The translations under genes were made by a program, and so were the position numbers. 64,000 nt of DNA from Mesorhizobium waimense (GTDB taxonomy: Bacteria > Pseudomonadota > Alphaproteobacteria > Rhizobiales > Rhizobiaceae), in contig NZ_QZWZ01000003.1 of NCBI RefSeq assembly GCF_003601975.1, positions 124,001-188,000 of the forward strand, given 5' to 3'. Under the pieces are notes generated by a model that was given only the letters and a program-made list of their open reading frames with translations, was not told the DNA's origin and did not search any database. This document shows, piece by piece, positions 18,901 through 26,491 of this stretch (position 1 is the first letter of the stretch; every line of letters starts with the position of its first letter).

Positions 18901-21900
18901 GGAAGACCTGCTCTCCCGTCGGCCTGTAAACGCCGTCGGCGCCCATCTCATGGACATTCATCGGACGCCCAGAGGGGCCAGGTTCCAGCGCCGGCTGCGG
19001 TCCCTTGCCGCCTGGCGGCTGCTGGTGCGGTCCGCCGCTGCCCGGCGGTGGGTTGGCGCCGGGACCATTGGAGCTCGCCTGCGTGCCGGTTCCCGGCCGC
19101 AGCGTGCGCAAACCATGGATGCCGAGCCCCGTGCCGGTGATGCCGGTGCCAAGACCCGTAAGCGCGTTGGCAAGCTGGAGACCGTTCATCTGGTCTCCGT
19201 TGACGGCGAGATCGTAGGCGGATGTCGCCAGCAAAGGTGCGCCGACAATCACCGAGCCGACATCCATTCCCCATGCGACTTTGTTGAGCCCGGCGGAGGA
19301 CTGCATGTAGGTGCGGGTTTCGGCTGCTAACGCCCAGTTCGACTTGGTTGCGCCGATGCTGCCAGCAAAGGCGCGCGGACTGGCAGCCAGGCCCCTCAAG
19401 AATGACTCACTCTTCGCCGCCATGCCAATGGTGCGCACGCCGCTGGAAGCCATGGGCAGAACCGTGGTCGCCACGCTGGCGACATTCATCAGTGACTCGG
19501 TATCGTCCCACTTGCCGCCATGTTCCAGATGGTTGACCTGGTTTATGACCGCTCTAGTTCCGAGATAGGCCGCGCCCGTATAGGCCAGCGGTGCCGCGAC
19601 AGGCGCGGCCGGCGTGAACGACAGGATGGTGGCTATGCCGGTCCCGATGCCAACCAGCGGATCGACAACCTTGTCCCAGACCGAAACGTTGCGCGCCTTA
19701 ACGACCTCAAGCGCGACCTTTCCATCGTCTCCCGCCTTCATCTCCAGGCCTTTGGGAACGACGAGCTTGCCGTTCTCGCCAAACTGGCTGTTGTTGTCCT
19801 GGAAATCCCCGAGGTCGTCGAACTTCTTGCCGGTGACGTCGACATAGCGCGTGTTGCCGTCTCCGTCGCGCACGGCAAAGATCGTGACCTGCTGCGTCCC
19901 GACCTCGTCGTCGACATAGAAGATCGGCACGCTGCGCACATACGGATTGTCGCCGCCGATATCGCGGATCTCCTCCGTCACATTCTCGAGCGCCTCGCGG
20001 CCTTCCTCGGTCGAACTATTCAGGCCGAGTTCTCCGGAGACCTTTTCCTCAAGGTCCGTGCCGACCTGTTCCTGGAATTCGTTGTCGTAACCGCTGGCGA
20101 GCAGTTGCTGGAACTTCGGCTGATAGATGCCGTCGAGCGTCTGCTGCTCATGCTCGTCCAGATAGGTCTTGTCCACCGTGCTGTTGCGGTCGGCCAAGAG
20201 CGAAGGATCGCTGAGCCGAAGCTCATGATAGTCACTGAAACCTTGCACCACCCTGCGCAGATCCTCGGCCTGCGTTATCTGAAGCCTTGTCGCATCTAGC
20301 TTCAGCTTGGCGACCGCCAGTTCGGGATCGACCCAGCGTCCACTGGCATCGTCATCCTTTGTATCGAGGTCGATCCAGACTGCCTTCCCGCCCTCGGTCA
20401 GCGCATCGATCCCTATCTCGTTGTATTTCTGGGCAATTTCGGGCGCCACCTTGATCGTTTGTCCGCCGACATTGATCTCGACCGGCTGCACGCCATCGGG
20501 CAGCGTGCCAGCGGGGGCATCCACCGTTCCTGGCCCGTGTTCCGTCAACGCATTGTTGAAGTTGGTCTGCAGCGTCGTCAGCTTGGAGTTCAGGTCGGTA
20601 ATGCTGTCGCCGAGCTGCTTGTCCAGGACGTCGTTCAGGGTCTTCGCCGCCTGCTCCTCGCCGGCCTTCGCTGCTCCAAGGCCATTGGCCGTGCACACCG
20701 GCCCGCTGGAGTTGGCGCCGCTCAGAAGCTGCTGCCAGTCCTTGTTGAGTTGGCGGTCCCGGTACTCGTCCCTGACGTTCTCGTCGCTCAAACTGTAGGT
20801 GAGCTGCTGCTCTGTCGTGCCCTCTTCGAACTGGTTGACCACCCACAGCTGGCCGTCGCGGATCTCCAGTTTTTGCGATTGGAAGAGACCCAGATAATCG
20901 CCACTGACTCTTTGATGCTTCTTTCCCTGTTCGAACAGAAACTGGTGCTCGTTATTGTATTCGGCGAGTAGCCTTTGCTCGAGACCCGTCTGCTGCGCGC
21001 CCACTTGCGTGGCATTGGCATGGGCGTCGAAGTAGTCCTGGTAGGCCTGCGCCAATTCGAGCTGACTGCCTGCTGTCGTCTGCAGGGCCTTGAGGTCCTT
21101 GTATTCCTTCGAATCCGTGGGAACGCCGTTCAGTTCGGCCTGCCCGACCAGGAAGTCGATGGTGAGCTTGTCGCCCTTGCTCAGATGCAGGCCGACTTCG
21201 GAAAACAGCTTGTCGACATTCGCATGGTCGGCGAGCCCCTGTGCATATTCCGTCTGCCGATCAGGGCCAGGATTGTCCGTCGACGTTACGGCCTGCGCAT
21301 TGGGATCAGTCAGCGGCGTAAGTTCGCTCTGCTGGGCGATCGCATCCGCAAGAACCCGGCCGGCGTTTTCGTACTCCCCACGCGCATCCTGCGCGTTCTG
21401 CAGCAAGGTGTTGGCCTTGGTCAGCCGTTCCCGTGCGTCGGCAAGCGTGCCCTTCGGTTTCTGCGCGGTCCATTGCAGGCCATGAGGTGCCAGCGCCTCG
21501 TTTATGATGGTCTGCGCGCCATCGACGGCATCCTCGTAGGCTGGATCGAGCATATGGACGTTGAACTGCTCCTGCCGCTGGCCGGCCAGAGCTCGCGTCT
21601 CGGTGATGCGCGACAGTGCGATGTTCTCGGTGATGATGGCCTGGGCGACCTGGGGATCGACCCAGGTCCAGACGCCGTCGACCTTCATCGGCGTCCACTT
21701 TCCACCGGAAGGTGCGTTGCCCTGCGGCGGATCGCCGAACGGATCGACAACCCTGTTCTCACCGTCCAGCTTGGGCTCGATGACGGTACCCCGACCATAT
21801 TTCGTCATCAGGTCCGTCTTGTCTTGTCCGGCTTTTTCCGCCGCGTCGATGAGACTGGGCAAGGCCTCGCCCGCCAGCAGCCCTTCGACGAAGGTCTTCA

Positions 21901-23596
21901 CGACCTCGCCCTCTTTTGCCTCCTTGGGATCGCTGCTGTTGGGATTCACCGCCAACAGCGTCTTGGCCAACGCCTCCTGCGTGCTTCCTGCCTCGATCTT
22001 CAGGTCGGTGCCGGTGGTGTTGTTGTGCAGCGTCGCGCTGCCGTCAGGCCTGGTGGTCAGCGTATAGCCGTTGAAGGTGACCTCCACGGTCGTACGCGTG
22101 CCGTTTTCGATGGCGATCTTTTCGCCCGGATGGATGATGTCCGGGTCGCGAGGCGAATCGAATAGCTCCGGATTCGTGCGTCTGAGATCATCCAGCGTCA
22201 CGCCATGTTGCTCAGCGATCAGGGTCAGGTTGTCGCCCGGCTTGACCTCGTACTCGACCGGCTTGCCGCCATTGATCTTCTCGGTGGTGGTCGTCGTCAC
22301 CCGGCCGTCCTTGTCGGTTACGATCTTGGTTTCGGTCCCGGCCTTCGGATCGACGATCGTGGTCGTGGTTTCGCCCGTTTTGGTGTCGCGCACACTGCTG
22401 CGGGTCTTGCCGTTGCCATCGACGGAGTGAGACGTTTCCTTTCCGTCGGCCGTGGTCGTGACGGTGCGCGCGTCGTGCTGATAGTCGTGAGAGTAGACGG
22501 TCTTGTCGCCGCTGTGCGGGTCGACGATTTCGACCGACTGCACGTCCCCATTGCCGCTCGTCGGCGCCTGCGTCTTGACCTGATAGCCGGCGGCCTGCAA
22601 TTCCGCGATCACCTGTTCGCTGGTGAGGCCGTTTTCCTGCGCGATCTGCTCGATGTTTTTCCCCTCGGCCAGACCGTCTTTGATATTCTGCGTGCTTGTC
22701 CCGCCCGGATCCTGCGCGGCTGCCAGTATGGTCTTGCGGCCGTCGGGGCCGGTGACGGTGGTCACGGGAAGGGACGGACCGGCGCCCGGTGTCACGGTTT
22801 CCACCGAAGCACCGTTGGGAAGCGACGTCCGCTCGGTGACGGTACCCGTGCCAAGATCGTCTTCATAGCGCGTCGTGATAGCGCCGGTATCGGGATTGTA
22901 GCTGCTGGTTTCCTTGCGTCCGAGCCCATCGCGGACCGGCGTGGTGGTCGCCGCGCCGTTGGGCTGTTGCTGGACGCTCGTATAGTAGCTGTCGTGCTGG
23001 TAGTCGTAGTATTGCGTGACGGTGCGGCCGCTGGCGTCCGTGATTTTCGTCGTGTGCACGTCGCCGTTGCCGCCGGTCGGGTCGGTGGTCGACACGCTCA
23101 TCCCACCAGACCTGAGCGCGGCGATAACCTGTTCGCGCGTCATGCCGCGGGCAGAGGCAATCTGGTCGATGCTTTTGCCGCCGGTGACATCGTTGACAAT
23201 GTTGCGGGCGGTCGTCGCTTCCGCGGCGTTGTCTTCGGGCTTGCTTCCGTCAAGTTTCACCTGCGTCAGCGTGGGTGCCACGAGATCGGGCCGCACGTAA
23301 AGAGCCGGAGTCACCGTCGTGCCGTTGCCGGATGTGCCATTGCTGGCGCTCACGACGTTGACGCCCGGCCCGGCAACCGGCGGCGGTTGCAGGGAACTTA
23401 ATTCCGTATTGACCTGTGCCAGTTGCTGGCGGGCCTGTGCCGCCCAATCGCGCTCGCCCATCCGGTTGGCAAGCCTGATCTGCTCCCGAAGCTGCGCTGC
23501 CTGCGCCTCCAGCCGCGCGACCTGCGCGGCATTTGCCGAGGCGTTGACCTTTTGCGGCTGGACTGGCGGCTTGATGAGCGTTATCGGGCGAACCAT
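12917..23596 (-). CDS. Giant multidomain LysM/SH3b protein with two toxin-like domains; candidate T3SS substrate
   Basis: This 3559-residue protein fills the gap between the two T3SS operons. Order from the N-terminus: coiled coil (20-70); two related modules (about 140-210 and 300-370, each with IxQIA...EQVIAxL and GNGDV); LysM (about 450-497); long helical region; DUF4781-like hydrophobic region (about 1310-1500); beta-rich region; module YVPPADG..DHVPG (about 2277-2328); nuclease-like domain with D2421, E2435 and K2437; second YVPP module (about 2556-2605); ADP-ribosyltransferase-like domain (R2639, T2687-S2688, E2745); about 28 octapeptide repeats (2886-3135); hydrophobic helices (3150-3390); SH3b (3412-3485); LysM (3505-3557). 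There is no obvious Sec signal. GGAGG lies eight bases before the ATG. Secretion is inferred; a wall-bound or polymorphic-toxin role is possible. Confidence 0.85.
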   Translation of the reverse strand: MVRPITLIKPPVQPQKVNASANAAQVARLEAQAAQLREQIRLANRMGERDWAAQARQQLAQVNTELSSLQPPPVAGPGVNVVSASNGTSGNGTTVTPALYVRPDLVAPTLTQVKLDGSKPEDNAAEATTARNIVNDVTGGKSIDQIASARGMTREQVIAALRSGGMSVSTTDPTGGNGDVHTTKITDASGRTVTQYYDYQHDSYYTSVQQQPNGAATTTPVRDGLGRKETSSYNPDTGAITTRYEDDLGTGTVTERTSLPNGASVETVTPGAGPSLPVTTVTGPDGRKTILAAAQDPGGTSTQNIKDGLAEGKNIEQIAQENGLTSEQVIAELQAAGYQVKTQAPTSGNGDVQSVEIVDPHSGDKTVYSHDYQHDARTVTTTADGKETSHSVDGNGKTRSSVRDTKTGETTTTIVDPKAGTETKIVTDKDGRVTTTTTEKINGGKPVEYEVKPGDNLTLIAEQHGVTLDDLRRTNPELFDSPRDPDIIHPGEKIAIENGTRTTVEVTFNGYTLTTRPDGSATLHNNTTGTDLKIEAGSTQEALAKTLLAVNPNSSDPKEAKEGEVVKTFVEGLLAGEALPSLIDAAEKAGQDKTDLMTKYGRGTVIEPKLDGENRVVDPFGDPPQGNAPSGGKWTPMKVDGVWTWVDPQVAQAIITENIALSRITETRALAGQRQEQFNVHMLDPAYEDAVDGAQTIINEALAPHGLQWTAQKPKGTLADARERLTKANTLLQNAQDARGEYENAGRVLADAIAQQSELTPLTDPNAQAVTSTDNPGPDRQTEYAQGLADHANVDKLFSEVGLHLSKGDKLTIDFLVGQAELNGVPTDSKEYKDLKALQTTAGSQLELAQAYQDYFDAHANATQVGAQQTGLEQRLLAEYNNEHQFLFEQGKKHQRVSGDYLGLFQSQKLEIRDGQLWVVNQFEEGTTEQQLTYSLSDENVRDEYRDRQLNKDWQQLLSGANSSGPVCTANGLGAAKAGEEQAAKTLNDVLDKQLGDSITDLNSKLTTLQTNFNNALTEHGPGTVDAPAGTLPDGVQPVEINVGGQTIKVAPEIAQKYNEIGIDALTEGGKAVWIDLDTKDDDASGRWVDPELAVAKLKLDATRLQITQAEDLRRVVQGFSDYHELRLSDPSLLADRNSTVDKTYLDEHEQQTLDGIYQPKFQQLLASGYDNEFQEQVGTDLEEKVSGELGLNSSTEEGREALENVTEEIRDIGGDNPYVRSVPIFYVDDEVGTQQVTIFAVRDGDGNTRYVDVTGKKFDDLGDFQDNNSQFGENGKLVVPKGLEMKAGDDGKVALEVVKARNVSVWDKVVDPLVGIGTGIATILSFTPAAPVAAPLAYTGAAYLGTRAVINQVNHLEHGGKWDDTESLMNVASVATTVLPMASSGVRTIGMAAKSESFLRGLAASPRAFAGSIGATKSNWALAAETRTYMQSSAGLNKVAWGMDVGSVIVGAPLLATSAYDLAVNGDQMNGLQLANALTGLGTGITGTGLGIHGLRTLRPGTGTQASSNGPGANPPPGSGGPHQQPPGGKGPQPALEPGPSGRPMNVHEMGADGVYRPTGEQVFHDPSYPVIPGEVIKTDDAGGNGSTMMPGRDPHGSTAPGTPHPADGDPIIVPGEPTGEDGPIHLVWDPETRSFAGMPEPDTSGYVYTSGKDPKTPSAYLDGLTTEQLVARYEQEKSYYSSREMAERYGPDGVQIPRTPLREILPDFRVGVTFRARLNTGDAFGIGSPTVAAVGFGVGTKTDFGMIGWSIVDSVSQRSMTPFKDALGTQGVVSYRAREYRNITALQAGVWPVSNQTAFPVRSNDLSAAASKAIFSDATGYNAKPIDAAIVGATPDGEGIVIEMTYTPSLKGSEVTLAPGQHDFFGVPAENSSGHVKLEGALPFDRIMTETKVGIRLPVVANHVAAVDQMPRVGFEKRPELAVKDTLQPGDIVSTQAFDQIQSALGSTTLKIQFAVKDPAKASEVVAAIGQGDGIQSIRDFVKSGQIDPSNTVSLVDEPTLSGLRLSAVPGKAPTADIVLLTGEKVRAVNPEAMLVDVIFNDRNGLPGVLGFNPDRMTTSATYKVKSKVQSWLPARFQPDGSPQSRYMPSAGNIYKNLYGSDGTPATRYTFSLSTPPVPASVVAYSAEVRIQYKSKAAKVAPSIAKNETATLTFNRADGQNEQLTIPAWLAHALDMSRDGASTGIPKGGKASLDQFLSELQKTARPDQLAAIEQFKTDFGPSIVDGGFMRQDIADGVLTFLSSQVGGRRSGPIQIRDENGQSVTATRYGPLPRSAENVYVPPADGPPARGDEPELMHKSHILYRDPETGEAYVLPWVRGASQDHVPGSQGRPREDAVPPEATPARKATEAAPARKAIEAAPPTTYSLQQVRNMRQPEKWKAGETYTRELNGSNGEVHFPVEANPSGPHPVVGEGGRYVDAPVFKSQDVIEAIEVKTYHRWTTINGVAQMREVPLTPKLQEHINKDVALRNENPGYQPRWVFLDAPPSAELQRALDDAGIVGNIFGHNKPAAATPQQPQSATTKSNPGRTLRLEDDSGKVIIAAMLGTEPRGPELVYVPPSDGPRAPADAPEVADKTHILMHDPNTGEPVVLPWIRGASDDHVPGRLPEDGGQPANAAEEASNAGRPSRGNVGPYVFRADTRTPSAIRDAGGFSPSPPTGIWVDNPQGITLSNYVMGNTHGRFVGTSQSVSGAKTFVAEESRAARQQGYTYLYTLNPSRPRLHVPTEFEAMGRPVGDRMARVDETAVDGSIPWSEVYGWRMMDPDGNFVGGFTRNEGAVAPGASTPKRPQIILRPADEFWDVSTPTETPVTEAVVNEAPPHASETPQVVNTAAEASSAGAAWPPAPDRGRAVFDPASGKVVSLELPVSSAAEPGYAEPVRAPTGPEVRALSADQISALTGAQLHAIKPEHIAKLTPEQVAALTSEQIGQLTFDQVAALRPKQLRALSAEQLQAIRPSRLQAIAPGRISGLRPDQVAAFSPEQLAALTIEQVRKLTPDQIAKLSDEQRNAFTSEQFAAMRPAQFGHLDATQFAALNPDLVAARNPVTTAKLSPDHIAALTREQLGALTIHQIEALTKQQIAALTPKQLGELSPGQLRKFTPTQFAWMSTEQTNALSVLQVTTFRATHKGAMTPDQAAAVDQALSHARIKENAQLVATFGPMAGSSYTLWQMLPPHWAATTAGVAFGVRGVVFSAQSIFPNATANHTPLGRALNATSAATFIFAAPGSTVGLLRGENIVVNGTFSLGNVVYGTKSGLQAITGRPVFRNVAEHIAGPGYVLGSAFYTLQNLHSPLAATAGALFTVGCAEFWASAYRTDRTNRRSVPRTPEAIDAAAKSDGRWANADRIALGVTFGIGMLLFAWDSLDDQPWNNSGTTPGTDPATPGDDPSGVDDTPPDDKTDKPDPGTQTPPQDFPQLVVLADDGLNLRTQPDGDSTVVTVLQPGAFVEQTAKPSTDSSGEAWISVEGFGPDGEMHSGWVSGDYVEAHPAGSSNPEGRTNPTLEKDGYQWVEVKDGDSIRLIARTHSTDVAETVVLNMDHIVSPDMIFSGDRIYLPVTSVG
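14170..14940 (-). repeat. Tandem octapeptide-coding repeats (about 28 units of 24 bases)
   Basis: Within the giant gene, residues about 2886-3135 form back-to-back octapeptides of consensus x-A-L-(T/S)-P-E-Q-(I/L/V), for example AKLTPEQV, AALTSEQI, AALTREQL and GALTIHQI. Central units are degenerate (AALNPDLV, AARNPVTT). The strict 8-residue period without insertions suggests a solenoid or a spacer rather than a globular domain. Similar motifs occur in large surface and adhesin proteins. Confidence 0.85.
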
Positions 23597-23672
23597 CTGG
23601 ACGACCTCCGGAAATCACTGTTGCCGGCAGCCTGGCTGCCGTCACGCCCGCCCGATTGCAACCTTTCAGGTC

Positions 23673-24563
23673 TTATCGAGGGGGCTTCCAATAAATGCCG
23701 AAAGCAGCAAGCTGTTCTTCCGACTGTTTCACCCGTTCTGCGGCATTCGTTTCAGACTGCACTGCCGTCAGTGCCGCAAGAATCTCGACGGCGGCGAACG
23801 CCGGCGCCATGCTTCGGAAGAACGACTGCGAATTTGACGTGACGATGATCGTTTCCCGCGCGATCCGAGTCAGCGGCGACACGCTGCTGTCAGTGATTGC
23901 CACCACGCCGACGCCCTGCCGAGCCGACTGGCGCGCCACGTCGATCGTCGTGCGTTCATAAGGCGACATGCCCACAGCAAGGAGCACATCGCCACGTCCC
24001 GCTTGCTGGAGAGCGTCCAGACCCTGTCCGGCCATCTCGCCGACAAGCGCCACCTTGCTGTCACCGCCAGCCACAAACGACATGATGTGAACGAAGTGGC
24101 TCGCGACCGGATAGGCGGAGCGCGAGCCGAGAGCGAACAGATTGCGTGATCGCGCAAGGAGCCCGGCGGCGGCGATGAATTGCATGGCATTGCCGTATTC
24201 ACCGAGACTTGAAATCTGAGCCGCGAGTGTGTCGGCAACGACGCCGGCAGTCGAATATCCCGGAGCGCCATGCTGTTCGATACCCCGTCGCGCCGGCTCA
24301 CCGGCGATTGTCTCACGCAACGCGCGCGCATAGAGGCTGCGCATGTCCTCATAGCCATCAAGGCCGAGCCATCGCGCCAGCCGCATCATCGTGCTGTGCG
24401 AGACACCGGCGTGGTGCGCCTGCTCACGCATCGACATCAGTGCGACATCCTTGGGATGATCCAGCACGAAACGAGCGGCGACACGTAGTTGCGGCGGCAT
24501 ATTTTCGAACCGTTCGACCAACAGCTCCGCCAAAGGACCTTTTTCCATCCTGAAATACCCCAT
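23673..24563 (-). CDS. MurR/RpiR-family regulator (HTH plus SIS domain)
   Basis: The 296-residue protein has an N-terminal RpiR-type helix-turn-helix (LPPQLRVAARFVLDHPKDVA-like block, then HHAGVSHSTMMRLARWLG; residues 15-80) and a C-terminal SIS sugar-phosphate-binding domain (residues 125-265, with ALGSRSAYPVASHF and VGMSPYERTTIDVARQSARQ). Such regulators answer to phosphosugars or amino-sugar derivatives. It is divergent from the sctD operon, with an inverted repeat between. It lies 76 bases upstream of the giant gene on the same strand, so the two may be co-transcribed. Control of the T3SS is inferred from this layout. Confidence 0.9.
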   Translation of the reverse strand: MGYFRMEKGPLAELLVERFENMPPQLRVAARFVLDHPKDVALMSMREQAHHAGVSHSTMMRLARWLGLDGYEDMRSLYARALRETIAGEPARRGIEQHGAPGYSTAGVVADTLAAQISSLGEYGNAMQFIAAAGLLARSRNLFALGSRSAYPVASHFVHIMSFVAGGDSKVALVGEMAGQGLDALQQAGRGDVLLAVGMSPYERTTIDVARQSARQGVGVVAITDSSVSPLTRIARETIIVTSNSQSFFRSMAPAFAAVEILAALTAVQSETNAAERVKQSEEQLAAFGIYWKPPR

Positions 24564-24605
24564 TCACCCGGTTCGAAGGTTACTCCTGGAACGCCGGCAA
24601 CGCAA

Positions 24606-24640
24606 CAGTTGGAACTGAAGTGGACCAAATATTCCAACTG
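24606..24640. promoter_or_regulatory. Perfect 9-base inverted repeat between the RpiR gene and the sctD operon
   Basis: CAGTTGGAA (24606-24614) and TTCCAACTG (24632-24640) are exact reverse complements separated by 17 bases. The site lies between divergent genes starting at 24563 (minus) and 24745 (plus). An RpiR dimer or a LysR protein could bind here. Its right arm overlaps the element shared with the nolW promoter. Confidence 0.55.
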
Positions 24641-24653
24641 GACTTTCAATTTC
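24633..24653 (+). promoter_or_regulatory. Candidate T3SS operon regulatory element (copy 2)
   Basis: This is the plus-strand partner of the element at 11171-11191: TCCAACTGGACTTTCAATTT against TCCAATTGGACTTCCAATTT, with an extra shared C at the 3' end. It lies 92 bases before the first gene of the plus-strand sct operon. No clear sigma-70 minus 10 box could be assigned downstream in either copy, so it may be an activator site rather than a core promoter. Confidence 0.55.
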
Positions 24654-24744
24654 GGTCATGCTGCCTTAAGTTGGTTTCGCAACCTGCCGGATCGCAGCGG
24701 TGTGAGTCCGGAGTTTGTAACTTGAATAGTCCCTCAAGGAGACA

Positions 24745-24930
24745 ATGATGGCTGCTACCCCTCCCATTACGTCCGGCTCGGCTGGGTCGCCGGAACAGAA
24801 CCTGGACAAGATGATCAAGCACCAGGAGCGCATGTTTGGCCTGGAGATCACGAAAGAGATGGCGAAATCCCAGCATGACATGCTGATGAGCACCGCAAGG
24901 ACGCTCGGCCAGTCGGCTGAAAAGGCCTAG
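24745..24930 (+). CDS. Small helical protein heading the sctD operon; candidate needle/early substrate
   Basis: The 61-residue product has a Pro/Ser/Gly-rich start and then a single amphipathic helical stretch (about residues 17-58). AAGGAG lies three bases before the first ATG and six before a second in-frame ATG at 24748, so 24748 may be the true start. Size, helical content and position ahead of sctD fit a needle (SctF/NopA-like) or small accessory protein. I do not see the NP-containing turn usual in SctF, so the assignment stays open. Confidence 0.6.
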   Translation: MMAATPPITSGSAGSPEQNLDKMIKHQERMFGLEITKEMAKSQHDMLMSTARTLGQSAEKA

Positions 24931-25052
24931 CGCAAAGACTCTCGAACCCATACGCCGCCGCAAGCAACCGGCGGCGTACTTGCACGGCAGAAATCGTTCA
25001 ACGCCGTCGTCAGGCTGCATTTGAAATCGTCATCGGCGGGAGATGAAGTGGC

Positions 25053-26054
25053 ATGACCGCTAATCCTATCGGCAGATATCTGGATGCGGCGCCAGCGCGC
25101 CTGCTCCGAACGATTGTCGCCCCCTCCCCGGCATCCGGAGGTTCCGTTGCGCTCAGCGTAACCCACGGATTTCATGCCGGCGCCGAACTCAGCCTGGTCG
25201 GGCCACTGTATACGATCGGCTCCAGTACCGAGTCGGACATTGTGCTCAGGGATGCCGGCATCGCGCCGATCCACGCAAGGCTGCGGCGCAAGGGCAACCA
25301 GTTTGAAATCGAGGCCGTCCGCGGTGATGTCACTCTTGCCACAGGCGAGACCATCCACGAGGGACATGGCAGAAGCTGCAGGCTTCCACTCACCATCAGC
25401 GTCGGCGACGCCCGTATCCGGCTGGTCAACCCGGAACGCCCCCCGAGCCGGTGGTCCTTTTCCCATCGCTCCGTCCTGATTGCGGGCAGCGTTCTCTTTG
25501 CCGTATTCGCTGTCTCCGTCGCCGCGAACGGGTTCTCTTTCGCCAAGCCCGACATCGGCGCAAAGGCATCCTCTCACGACGGCGAACCGATCAGAATGGC
25601 CTTAGCCGGCGAGCCGGGCCAAGAAGTCCTGGACGATTCGTCGCCGGCGCAAATCCAGAGTGCCGCCGAAGCGGAAAGCCAGCTCAAGCTCCGTCTCGAG
25701 CAATCCGGCATAAGCACATTGACCGTTCAGCAATCACCGGGACGCCTTGTGGTCTCGGGCATGATCCCGAATGACAAGAGTGGCGCCTGGACGGAGACGC
25801 AATCCTGGTTCGACCAGGCGTTCGGCGCGCACATTCCCCTGGTCTCCAACGTCATGATCGGCAACGCGCAGCAGGCTCCGCGCCTGACGCTGCAGGCGAT
25901 CTGGTATGGCGATCGGCCTTACGTCATCGCGGCCGACGGCGCGCGCTATCACGAAGGCGCCTTCACCAATGACGGCTGGACGATCAAGCATATCGGTGAG
26001 ACGGAACTTCTCCTGACCAAGGGCGGCGCCACGGTCGCGCTGAAATATCCGTGA
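25053..26054 (+). CDS. sctD: Type III secretion inner-ring protein SctD (FHA-type)
   Basis: SctD (YscD/PrgH family) forms the outer of the two inner-membrane rings. The 333-residue protein has a cytoplasmic FHA-like domain (about residues 40-125, with LYTIGSSTESDIVLRDAGIA) and one transmembrane helix near residues 138-158 (SVLIAGSVLFAVFAVSVAA). The periplasmic part carries BON-like ring modules (SGISTLTVQQSPGRLVVSGM). The next gene overlaps its stop by 4 bases (GTGAACC against the ORF end). Confidence 0.85.
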   Translation: MTANPIGRYLDAAPARLLRTIVAPSPASGGSVALSVTHGFHAGAELSLVGPLYTIGSSTESDIVLRDAGIAPIHARLRRKGNQFEIEAVRGDVTLATGETIHEGHGRSCRLPLTISVGDARIRLVNPERPPSRWSFSHRSVLIAGSVLFAVFAVSVAANGFSFAKPDIGAKASSHDGEPIRMALAGEPGQEVLDDSSPAQIQSAAEAESQLKLRLEQSGISTLTVQQSPGRLVVSGMIPNDKSGAWTETQSWFDQAFGAHIPLVSNVMIGNAQQAPRLTLQAIWYGDRPYVIAADGARYHEGAFTNDGWTIKHIGETELLLTKGGATVALKYP

Positions 26055-26491
26055 ACCGCCGGCTTGAAGGGCCGCGACTCGATTCGGCAAGGATGGACGC
26101 AGCCGGCCGCGAAGTGCGGCAGGCGGAAGGCGTGCGCGGTCAGGCAATCAACCGGCGACGGATGAATGGCGTCGACAAAGCCGCAAACCGTGCTCAAGGG
26201 ACGAAATCGGCCGCTGCGGCGGAAAGGCCGGAAACCGCGGAATTCCAGCCGTCTCAAGGTGCCGCCGGCGAATCGCTCGACGAGATACTCGCCAACTTCG
26301 TCATGCCCGTTGTTCCCGAGCCAGCCATCCTGCGTCGCTCCGTCCCTATTCTCCAGCATTTTGTAACGCACCTGGTCCCCGGCCTCGAGGGCGGCGAGCA
26401 ACTCAAGACGTTAGCCAGAACGCTGATGGAGGATGAAATCGAGCGTCATCGCGAACTGCTTGGTCGCATGCAGGGAGGAATCGGAATCTGA
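26051..26491 (+). CDS. Small T3SS accessory protein, SctX-like by position
   Basis: The 146-residue protein has a basic, disordered N-terminal half and a helical C-terminal half (about residues 75-142; LDEILANFVMPVVPEPAILR, then LARTLMEDEIERHRELLGRM). It lies between sctD and the TPR gene that precedes sctV. In Yersinia the order yscX-yscY-yscV is conserved, and YscX is a secreted helical partner of YscY, so an SctX role is a reasonable inference. Sequence similarity alone is not enough to prove this. The start at 26051 is a GTG overlapping the sctD stop. An ATG at 26093 is an alternative. Confidence 0.55.
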   Translation: MNRRLEGPRLDSARMDAAGREVRQAEGVRGQAINRRRMNGVDKAANRAQGTKSAAAAERPETAEFQPSQGAAGESLDEILANFVMPVVPEPAILRRSVPILQHFVTHLVPGLEGGEQLKTLARTLMEDEIERHRELLGRMQGGIGI

